NCBI RefSeq assembly: GCF_022436485.1
Contig: NZ_JAKUDO010000002.1
Span: 186,001-250,000, forward strand
Direction: 5' to 3'
DNA from: Agrococcus sp. ARC_14
GTDB lineage: Bacteria > Actinomycetota > Actinomycetes > Actinomycetales > Microbacteriaceae
DNA length: 64,000 nucleotides
Under the pieces are notes generated by a model. That model was not told the origin of the DNA, did not search any database, and saw only the letters and a list, made by a program, of their open reading frames with translations. The translations under genes were made by a program, and so were the position numbers. Below, piece by piece: positions 48,638 to 61,100 of this stretch (position 1 is its first letter; the number at the start of each line of letters is the position of its first letter).

Positions 48638-48666
48638 TGGACATCAGCGGATCGGCGGCGTAGTGT
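48638..48666 (+). promoter_or_regulatory. rpoBC promoter
   Basis: TGGACA (48638-48643), a 17-base spacer and TAGTGT (48661-48666) form the best two-element promoter in the window. The start would be near 48673, about 140 bases before the rpoB codon. Confidence 0.6.
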
Positions 48667-48672
48667 TGCAAG

Positions 48673-48814
48673 TTGCGCTCACAGACATCCCCTCTGCCTT
48701 CATATTGCGGTCGGCGCGCGCCCGAACAGGGCGCTTCAGGGTGTTGACGAGTCTCTCACCGACGACACGATCCCGGGAAGACCCGCAACCCTTCCCGGCC
48801 CGGAGGTATCTGCC
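48673..48814 (+). promoter_or_regulatory. rpoB 5' leader with hairpin before the ribosome site
   Basis: The leader ends in an 8-bp stem CCGGGAAG/CTTCCCGG (48773-48798, 10-base loop) placed just before GGAGGT (48802-48807). The hairpin could influence translation or reflect processing from the upstream ribosomal-protein region. No known riboswitch is recognised. Confidence 0.4.
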
Positions 48815-51800
48815 TTGCCTGAAACGAGTCCTAAGACCGGTCGAAACGCGAGCCGCCTGAGCTTCGCGCGAATCGCGGAGACACTGACGGTTCCCGACCT
48901 GCTTGCGCTGCAGACCGAGAGCTTCGAGTGGCTCATCGGCACCGACGCCTGGAAGGTGCGCCTCGCTGCCGAGGAGGCCGTCGGCCGCGACGACGTGCAC
49001 GCGAACTCCGGCCTCGAGGAGATCTTCGAGGAGATCTCGCCGATCGAGGACCTGAGCGAGAAGATGCAGCTCTCCTTCTCCGAGCCCGTGCTCGACGTGC
49101 CGAAGTACACGATCGCCGAGTGCAAGGAGCGCGGCAAGACCTACGCGGCTCCGCTCTACGTCTCCGCCGAGTTCATGAACCACGAGACCGGCGAGATCAA
49201 GTCGCAGACGGTCTTCATGGGTGACTTCCCGCTGATGACGGAGAAGGGCACGTTCATCGTGAACGGCACCGAGCGCGTCGTCGTCTCGCAGCTCGTCCGC
49301 AGCCCCGGCGTGTACTTCGACCGCACCCCCGAGAAGAACTCCGACAAGGACATCTACTCGGCTCGCGTGATCCCCAGCCGCGGTGCATGGCTCGAGTTCG
49401 AGATCGACAAGCGCGACGCCGTCGGCGTGCGCATCGACCGCAAGCGCAAGCAGTCGGTCACGGTGTTCCTCAAGGCCCTCGGCCTCACTGCCGAGGACAT
49501 CGCCCGCGAGTTCGCCGGCTACGAGTCGATCATGGCGACCCTCGAGAAGGATGCGCCGATGTCGAAGGAGGACGCCCTCCGCGACATCTACCGGAAGCTG
49601 CGTCCGGGCGAGCAGGTTGCTGCCGAGGCCGCCCGCGCGCTGCTCGACAACTTCTACTTCAACCCGAAGCGCTACGACCTCGCGAAGGTCGGCCGCTACA
49701 AGATCAACCGCAAGCTCGGCATCGACGTGCCCATGAGCGACTCGGTGCTCTCGGTCGACGACATCGTCGCGACCATCAAGTACCTGGTGGCGCTGCACGC
49801 CGAGGAGTCCACGATCAAGGGTCTCCGCAAGGGCGAGGAAGTCGACATCCGCCTGGACGTCGACGACATCGACCACTTCGGCAACCGTCGCATCCGCGCC
49901 GTCGGCGAGCTCATCCAGAACCAGGTCCGCACGGGCTTGGCTCGCATGGAGCGCGTCGTCCGTGAGCGCATGTCCACGCAGGACATCGAGGCCATCACGC
50001 CGCAGACCCTGATCAACGTGCGCCCTGTGAGCGCGGCGATCAAGGAGTTCTTCGGCACCTCGCAGCTGTCGCAGTTCATGGATCAGAACAACCCGCTCGC
50101 GGGCCTGACCCACAAGCGCACGCTCTCGGCGCTGGGCCCCGGCGGCCTCTCGCGTGAGCGCGCCGGTGTCGAGGTGCGCGACGTGCACCCCTCGCACTAC
50201 GGCCGCATGTGCCCGATCGAGACCCCGGAAGGCCCGAACATCGGCCTCATCGGTCGTCTCGCCACCTTCGGTCGCATCAACTCCTTCGGCTTCATCGAGA
50301 CGCCGTACCGTCGCGTCGAGAACGGCGTCGTCAGCACGCAGATCGACTACCTCACCGCGTCGGAGGAGGACGAGTTCATCGTCGCTCACGCCAACAACGT
50401 GATCGATGCGAAGAGCCGCTTCGTCGAGGATCGCGTCGTCGCCCGCAAGAAGGGCGAGGAGGTCGAGCTCGTCGACCCCAAGGCCGTGAACTACATGGAC
50501 GTCTCGCCGCGCCAGATGGCGTCGGTGGCGACGAGCCTCATCCCGTTCCTCGAGCACGACGACGCGAACCGCGCCCTCATGGGTGCGAACATGCAGCGTC
50601 AGGCCGTGCCGCTGGTGCGCTCCGAGTCGCCGCTGGTCGGCACCGGCATGGAGGGCTTCGCGGCCATCGACTCCGGTGACGTCATGACGGCGACCGCCGC
50701 GGGTGTCGTCGCAGAGGTGTCTGCCGATCTGGTCACCGTGCAGCTCGACGAGGGCGGCACGCAGCAGTACTTCCTGCGCAAGTTCGCCCGCTCGAACCAG
50801 GGCACGTCGTACAACCACCGCGTGATCGTCTCTGCAGGCGACCGCGTCGAGGTCGGCGAGGTCATCGCAGACGGCCCGGCGACCGAGAACGGCGAGCTCG
50901 CGCTCGGCAAGAACCTGCTCGTGGCGTTCATGCCGTGGGAGGGCCACAACTACGAGGACGCGATCATCCTCAGCCAGAACCTCGTGAAGGACGACGTGCT
51001 CTCGTCGATCCACATCGAGGAGTACGAGGTCGACGCCCGCGACACCAAGCTGGGCAAGGAGGAGGTCACCCGTGATCTCCCGAACGTCGGCCCCGACCTG
51101 CTGGCAGACCTCGACGAGCGCGGCATCATCCGCATCGGTGCTGAGGTCGTCCCCGGCGACATCCTCGTCGGCAAGGTCACGCCGAAGGGCGAGACCGAGC
51201 TGAGCGCCGAGGAGCGCCTGCTGCGCGCGATCTTCAACGAGAAGAGCCGCGAGGTTCGCGACACCTCCCTCAAGGTGCCGCACGGCGAGCAGGGCACCGT
51301 CATCGCGGTCAAGCAGTTCCGCGCTGAGGACGGCGACGACGAGCTGGGCTCCGGTGTGCACGAGAAGGTCGTGGTCTACATCGCGCAGAAGCGCAAGATC
51401 ACCGAGGGCGACAAGCTCGCCGGCCGTCACGGCAACAAGGGCGTGATCGCCAAGATCCTGCCCGAGGAGGACATGCCGTTCCTCGAGGACGGCACCGCCG
51501 TCGACATCGTGCTGAACCCGCTCGGCATCCCGAAGCGCATGAACTTCGGCCAGGTGCTCGAGACGCACCTCGGCTGGATCGCCGCGACGGGCTGGAAGGT
51601 CGAAGGCAAGCCGGAGTGGTCGAAGGGACTTGACCAGCGGACGCTCGAGGCTCCGGCCGGCACCAAGGTCGCGACGCCGGTCTTCGACGGCGCCACCGAG
51701 GAGTCGATCATCGGCCTGCTCGACGCGACGCTCCCGACCCGTGACGGCGTGCGCCTGATCGACGGCAGCGGCAAGGCGAACCTGTTCGATGGGCGCTCCG

Positions 51801-52285
51801 GTGAGCCCTACCCGTACCCGATCTCGGTCGGCTACATGTACATCCTCAAGCTGCACCACCTGGTCGACGACAAGATCCACGCGCGTTCGACCGGCCCCTA
51901 CTCGATGATCACGCAGCAGCCTCTGGGCGGTAAGGCCCAGTTCGGCGGCCAGCGGTTCGGCGAGATGGAGGTCTGGGCGCTCGAGGCGTACGGCGCCGCC
52001 TACACCCTGCAGGAGCTCCTCACCATCAAGTCGGACGACATCGTCGGCCGCGTGAAGGTGTACGAGGCCATCGTCAAGGGCGAGAACATCCAGGAGCCCG
52101 GCATCCCCGAGTCCTTCAAGGTGCTCATGAAGGAGATGCAGTCGCTCTGCCTGAACGTCGAGGTGCTGAACGCAGCCGGCGACGTCGTCACGCTCCGCGA
52201 TGACGAGGATGAGGCACTGCGCACGGCCGAGGAGCTCGGCATCAACATCTCGCGCCCCGAGCTGTCGTCGATCGACGACATCTGA
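48815..52285 (+). CDS. rpoB: DNA-directed RNA polymerase subunit beta
   Basis: The 1,156-residue beta subunit of RNA polymerase, which forms one jaw of the active-site cleft and the rifampicin pocket. The rifampicin region reads [16 protein letters not shown] followed by [20 protein letters not shown]. The Asp, His and Ser at E. coli positions 516, 526 and 531 are wild type, but the residue matching Arg529 is Thr436. Downstream conserved blocks include [19 protein letters not shown], the basic [13 protein letters not shown] and [20 protein letters not shown]. The TTG start follows GGAGGT by seven bases. It is followed by rpoC after 36 bases, with GAGGGAAT as the rpoC ribosome site. Confidence 0.98.
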   Translation: MPETSPKTGRNASRLSFARIAETLTVPDLLALQTESFEWLIGTDAWKVRLAAEEAVGRDDVHANSGLEEIFEEISPIEDLSEKMQLSFSEPVLDVPKYTIAECKERGKTYAAPLYVSAEFMNHETGEIKSQTVFMGDFPLMTEKGTFIVNGTERVVVSQLVRSPGVYFDRTPEKNSDKDIYSARVIPSRGAWLEFEIDKRDAVGVRIDRKRKQSVTVFLKALGLTAEDIAREFAGYESIMATLEKDAPMSKEDALRDIYRKLRPGEQVAAEAARALLDNFYFNPKRYDLAKVGRYKINRKLGIDVPMSDSVLSVDDIVATIKYLVALHAEESTIKGLRKGEEVDIRLDVDDIDHFGNRRIRAVGELIQNQVRTGLARMERVVRERMSTQDIEAITPQTLINVRPVSAAIKEFFGTSQLSQFMDQNNPLAGLTHKRTLSALGPGGLSRERAGVEVRDVHPSHYGRMCPIETPEGPNIGLIGRLATFGRINSFGFIETPYRRVENGVVSTQIDYLTASEEDEFIVAHANNVIDAKSRFVEDRVVARKKGEEVELVDPKAVNYMDVSPRQMASVATSLIPFLEHDDANRALMGANMQRQAVPLVRSESPLVGTGMEGFAAIDSGDVMTATAAGVVAEVSADLVTVQLDEGGTQQYFLRKFARSNQGTSYNHRVIVSAGDRVEVGEVIADGPATENGELALGKNLLVAFMPWEGHNYEDAIILSQNLVKDDVLSSIHIEEYEVDARDTKLGKEEVTRDLPNVGPDLLADLDERGIIRIGAEVVPGDILVGKVTPKGETELSAEERLLRAIFNEKSREVRDTSLKVPHGEQGTVIAVKQFRAEDGDDELGSGVHEKVVVYIAQKRKITEGDKLAGRHGNKGVIAKILPEEDMPFLEDGTAVDIVLNPLGIPKRMNFGQVLETHLGWIAATGWKVEGKPEWSKGLDQRTLEAPAGTKVATPVFDGATEESIIGLLDATLPTRDGVRLIDGSGKANLFDGRSGEPYPYPISVGYMYILKLHHLVDDKIHARSTGPYSMITQQPLGGKAQFGGQRFGEMEVWALEAYGAAYTLQELLTIKSDDIVGRVKVYEAIVKGENIQEPGIPESFKVLMKEMQSLCLNVEVLNAAGDVVTLRDDEDEALRTAEELGINISRPELSSIDDI

Positions 52286-52321
52286 TCCGGCAGCTAGAGA
52301 ATTCGACAAGAGGGAATTGCA

Positions 52322-56206
<3,885 letters not shown>

Positions 56207-56223
56207 TCGACTGATCGCAATCT

Positions 56224-56252
56224 GGGGCCGCATCCGCATCGGGTGCGGCCCC
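56224..56252 (+). terminator. rpoBC terminator
   Basis: A 12-bp stem with one G-T pair (GGGGCCGCATCC against GGGTGCGGCCCC) and a 5-base loop, 17 bases after the rpoC stop, followed by GTTG. Confidence 0.65.
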
Positions 56253-56317
56253 GTTGCGTCCCCGGCTGATTGCGCCGGGGGTCGGGGTGGCGCGGGCGAC
56301 ACACCGCCTCGCGTGCC

Positions 56318-56323
56318 TAGAAT
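56318..56323 (+). promoter_or_regulatory. -10 box (TAGAAT) of the acidic membrane protein gene
   Basis: TAGAAT would start a leader of about 40 bases carrying a perfect AGGAGG six bases before the ATG. Confidence 0.45.
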
Positions 56324-56368
56324 CAGCCGACGACGACGCGGCACCGTGCCGCTTCAGGAGGTTTGACC

Positions 56369-58009
56369 ATGAGCGACGAGCAGCCCACCTCGTGGCGCGA
56401 GCGGTTCTTCGGCAGCACGCCGGCATCGGACGCCCCCACGACGGACGAGCAGACCGCCGACGAGCCGCAGATCGCACCCGACGCCGCCGAGGCCGAGTTC
56501 GACTCTGCAGAGGTCGCACCCGACGAGGCTGAGGTCGCCGCGACCTCCGTCGAGGAGCACGACGCACACCAGCCGCTCGTCGAGCACGACGGCGAGAACG
56601 CGCTGGCGACCGACGCGGTCAGCGACGACACGGGCAGCGCTGCTGCGGCAGCGGACGACGAGGCCGACACGGCCGTGCTCGACACGCACCGCGCCACCGA
56701 CGACACCGACACCGCCGTCCTCGACGCGCAGGCCGCATCCGATGACCGCGGGGGCGACAGTCCCATCGAGCCGACCGTGATCGCGCCGTCGACGCTGCGC
56801 GGCCCTTCGCACTCGGCCGCGCATCCTGACGACGAGCCGCGTGCGACGGCCGACGAGGTGCACGGCGAGGCCGCTGACAGCTCGTTGGAGCACCCGGCGA
56901 CCGACACGGCCGACCGCGGCGACACGACCCCGTCCCTTGACGCGGCAGATGCCGGCGACACGACGGAGCCGCCCGCTCTCGTCGAGCCCCGCAGGCCCTC
57001 CTTCGGTCTGCGGCGTCGCTCCGACGACGACCAGGCGGATGCGTCGGCCGACCACGAGGCGAGTGGCGCGGATGCACACGCAGGCACAGGCGCAGACACG
57101 GGCGCAGGCGCAGGCGCGGGCATCGCAGCAGGCGGGCTTGCGGCGGCAGCTGCAGGCGGCGCTGCGGCGTCCTCAAGGGGCTCGGACCGCGAGTTCGTCG
57201 AGCCGGAGCCCACGCAGGCGCTCGACACGCAGACGGCCGGCGACCAGCAGGCCACCCGCGCCATGGACGCGCAGGGTACGGACGGCGACGCTGAGACCCG
57301 TGTGCTCGACGCGCAGGAGCCCACCGATCAGCGCACCGAGCGCTTCGGCATCATTCGCGACGAGGTCCCGCCCTCGTCGATCCCGGTCGACGACGAGACG
57401 GCGCGCGCCGCAGCCAGTGGCGGCACCCCCATCGTGCTCGTCGAGGAGCCGATGCCGCCTCGCCGCAAGGGTGCACGCGGCGTGGGCTTCGCCGTGGCGC
57501 TGCTCGCGACGCTGATCTTCGGACTCGTCTTCGCCGCCGCCTACTTCGCGGTCGGCTATCTCTTCGACCGCGCCTTCGACGCCACCGAGACGCTGCAGAC
57601 GGTGTGGCTGCGGCCCTCGTTCCTGCTGCCGGTGGTGGTGTTCTTCCTCGCCTACTGGATCGTCACGCTGCTCGTGAACCGCGCGGGATGGTGGGCGCAC
57701 GTGCTGGGCGGCTTCATCGTCGCGCTGCTCGTCTACGCCGCGCACATCGGCGGCGCGTTCATGGAGGAGCAGGGTGGCTGGGCCGGTTACACGGCGCTGC
57801 CGGGCATCGACCCGCAGTCGCTCGGCCAGCTGCTGCTCGCACCGCTGTCGGTGGTCTCCTTCATCATCGCCCGCGAGGTTCCGATCTGGGTGGGCGGCAT
57901 CGTCGCCCGCCGCGGCCGGAAGGCGCGCGAGTGGAACCGTCAGGCGCTCGACGACTTCAACGCCGAGAACGCGGAGCGGCTCGCGGCGTACGAGCGCGCA
58001 CGGGGCTGA
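56369..58009 (+). CDS. Membrane protein with long acidic repeat-bearing N terminus
   Basis: A 546-residue protein. The first 360 residues are acidic, Ala/Thr/Asp-rich and probably disordered. They include five copies of a short motif T-x-[VA]-[LM]-D-[AT]-[QH] (for example TAVLDTH, TAVLDAQ, TRVLDAQ) and an Ala/Gly stretch. After a basic block (PPRRKGARG) four hydrophobic helices follow (about 372-400, 415-433, 441-460 and 482-500), with a charged cytoplasmic end RKAREWNRQALDDFNAENAE. The ATG has AGGAGG at ideal spacing. I recognise no named family. The layout suggests a cytoplasmic docking tail on a membrane anchor. Confidence 0.75.
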   Translation: MSDEQPTSWRERFFGSTPASDAPTTDEQTADEPQIAPDAAEAEFDSAEVAPDEAEVAATSVEEHDAHQPLVEHDGENALATDAVSDDTGSAAAAADDEADTAVLDTHRATDDTDTAVLDAQAASDDRGGDSPIEPTVIAPSTLRGPSHSAAHPDDEPRATADEVHGEAADSSLEHPATDTADRGDTTPSLDAADAGDTTEPPALVEPRRPSFGLRRRSDDDQADASADHEASGADAHAGTGADTGAGAGAGIAAGGLAAAAAGGAAASSRGSDREFVEPEPTQALDTQTAGDQQATRAMDAQGTDGDAETRVLDAQEPTDQRTERFGIIRDEVPPSSIPVDDETARAAASGGTPIVLVEEPMPPRRKGARGVGFAVALLATLIFGLVFAAAYFAVGYLFDRAFDATETLQTVWLRPSFLLPVVVFFLAYWIVTLLVNRAGWWAHVLGGFIVALLVYAAHIGGAFMEEQGGWAGYTALPGIDPQSLGQLLLAPLSVVSFIIAREVPIWVGGIVARRGRKAREWNRQALDDFNAENAERLAAYERARG

Positions 58010-58055
58010 TCAGCCCGCCAACCTCACGTCCAGGTTTCCGTTCGCTGAGTTCTGG

Positions 58056-58061
58056 CACAAT
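58056..58061 (+). promoter_or_regulatory. Candidate -10 box (CACAAT) of the giant surface protein gene
   Basis: CACAAT lies about 70 bases before the GTG start. TTTCCG 15 bases upstream is a poor -35. The leader has a small GCAGG/CCTGC hairpin. Confidence 0.35.
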
Positions 58062-58129
58062 ATGCCCGGCTACCCCCGCGGCTGCAGGCACTCCTGCGAG
58101 AGGGGCGCCAGAAACATGGGGAGGCCGGG

Positions 58130-61100
58130 GTGCTTCGGTGGATCAGGCGCCATCGCAAATCGACGGTGGCGGGTGGACTCGTCACCGCGGTCTCTGTCGC
58201 GCTCGGCATCCTGGCCCTCACGTACGACGGCTTCACCACCACTGACGTCGAGCTGAACGACGGCGGCGTCTGGGTCACGAAGCAGGACAGCCAGCAGCTC
58301 GGCCGCATCAACATCCAGGCTGAGGAGCTCGACGCCGGCCTCACCTCGCCGACCGCGAGCTTCGACGTGCTGCAGGATGGCGACCAGGTCCTGCTCCACA
58401 ACCAGGAGGCATCCGCCGCCATCGTCGTCGACCCCGTGCAGGTCGTGATGGGCACGAGCGTGCAGCTGCCGGTGCAGGGCCGCATCGCCATGGGCGGCGG
58501 AGTGGTCGCGATCCTCGACCCGGCCGACGGCATGCTCTGGGTGATGAGCTTCGGCGACATCGGTGGCTTCTCGCCAGAGAACACCGAGCCGATCGCCGAG
58601 CTCGGCGAGGGTGCGGCCATCGAGGTCGGCCGCGATGGCACCGTGCATGCCGTCTCGCCGCAGGACGGTCAGCAGCTCACGATCCCGCAGCTGGAAGAGG
58701 GCGGCTTCGACGAGCCGGTCATGCGTGAGCGCGGCGAGCTGCGCGGCATGCAGGAGCCGCTCGTCACGGTGGTCGGCAGCCAGGCGGTCGTGCTCGAGGC
58801 CGCGACGTCGACGCTGCTGGTGCCGGGCGGCGCCGTGCAGGTGCCGGAGGGCGCCGCGGTGCAGCTCGTGGGCGACGATGCCGCCGACGTGGTGCTGAGC
58901 ACGCCGACGCAGCTCATCCACCAGCCATTGGGCGGGGGAGCCGCGCAGATCGAGGATCGCCAGGGCGGCGGCGAGGCCGTGCGCCCTGTGCAGCTGGGCG
59001 GCTGCGTCTATGCCGTCTGGCCCGGCAGCGCGCAGTTCGTGCGCGACTGCGATGGGCAGGAGCGCAGCGAGCAGCAGGTGCCCGAGATGAACGGCAGCCC
59101 CGCGACGTTCCGCATCAACCGCGACGCCGTGGTGCTCAACCAGTACCAGGAGGGCTCCTCGTGGCTGCTCTCAGACACGCTCGTGCTGGTCGACAACTGG
59201 GATGACCTGCTGCCGGAGGAGTCGGACGAGACGAACGACGAGGACGACTCGGAGTCGACCGAGGATCTGCTCACGAACCAGCCGCCTCCCCTCAACGAGG
59301 AGAACACCGAGCCCGACGCCAACGACGACCAGTTCGGCGCGCGCGCAGGCCGTTCGACGATCCTGCCGGTGCTCTGGAACGACAGCGATGCTGACGGCGA
59401 CGTGCTCACGGCACGGGTGGTCGGCGATCTGCCAGAGGGTGTGTCGATCGCGCCGGTCTCCAACGACTCCGAGCTGCAGCTCGAGCTGCCAGACGGATTC
59501 TCCGGCGGCTTCACGTTCAACTACGAGATCGACGACGGCCGCACCGGCACTGCCACCGCCGGCGTGCGCATCCAGGTGCGCGGCGACGCCGACAACTCGC
59601 CGCCCGAGCAGCTGCGCGCGCAGGCCTTCGCGATCGAGCAGGGCGGCGAGTACGAGTACCAGGTGCTCGCCGACTGGGTCGACCCCGACGGCGACGACAT
59701 GTACCTCACGGGCGCGACCACCGACTCCGGCGACACGATCCAGACCGATCCCTCCGGCCGCCTCATCTACACCGCGACGGGCGACGTGGGCGTGCAGACG
59801 CTGACGGTCACCGTCTCCGACGGCCGCAGCGAGGCCTCCGCCGAGGTCGAGGTCGACGTGCGCGAGCGCGGCGACGCGCCGCCGCTGGCCAACGCCGACT
59901 TCGTGAGCACGATCGAGGGGCGCGAGGCCACCATCCGCCCGATGCTCAACGACTACTCGCCCTCGGGCCGGCCGCTGCGGCTCGCCTCCGTCGAGCCCGC
60001 GCAGGGCGTCGAGATGGAGTGGGATGCGTCGGCCGGCACGGTGCGCATCATCTCGGGCCCGGTGGGCACGCACTACCTGACCTACATGATCGCCGATGGC
60101 CCGCTGCCGAGCGTCGGCCGCATCCGCATCGACATCCGCACCCCCGACGAGGAGGCGCGCCCCGTCGCCGTGCGCGACACCGCGCTGCTGCCGCAGCAGG
60201 GCTCCGCCATCGTCGACCTGCTGGCGAACGACGTCGACCCGGCCGGTGGCGTGCTGGTCGTGCAGCAGTTCACGATCGAGAACGCCGCGCCGGTCACGGT
60301 CGAGCTGCGCGATCGGCGCATCGTCAGCATCCAGGACAACGGCCTCGATGCCCCGTTCCAGTTCACCTACACGGTCTCGAACGGTCGCTACTCCGAGACC
60401 GGCACCGTCGAGGTCATCCCGGTGGCGCCGCCCGCGCAGCCGCGCGCGCCGAAGGCGGTCGATGACACCGCGACCGTGCGAGCGGGCGACTACGCGACGA
60501 TCAACGTGCTCGCCAACGACTTCTCGCCAGACGGCACGCCGTTCGAGCTGGTCGAGTCCGTCGTCGACACGAGCTTCGCCAGCGAGGAGGAGGGCGTCGC
60601 CTTCATCTCCGAGGGCAGGCTCCGCGTGCACGCGCTCGTCGACGCGCCCACACGCGCGACGGTCACGTACGAGATCACCGACCAGTTCGGCAACCGCGAC
60701 TCGGCGACCGTCTCGCTGACGATCGTGCCGCGCGATGCGGAGCAGAACGCGCCGCCCGCGCCCGAGACCGTGACCTCGCGCGTGCTCGCCGGCTCGACCG
60801 TGCGCATCCCGATCCCGCTCGACGGCATCGACCCCGACGGCGACGGCGTCGAGCTCGTCGGCTATGACACCGGCCCCGAGGGCGGGCGCATCCTGCCGGA
60901 GGTCGGCCCCGACTACTTCGACTTCCAGGCGTTCCCCGACAGCGCCGGCACGGTCGAGTTCACCTATCGCGTGCGCGACCGCTGGGGCGAGGAGGGCACG
61001 GCGACGGTCATCATCGGCATCGCGCAGGCCGCCGACGTCAACCAGACGCCGTTCGCCCAGGTCGACTTCGTCACCGTGCGCCCCGACCGCGCGGTCGCGA

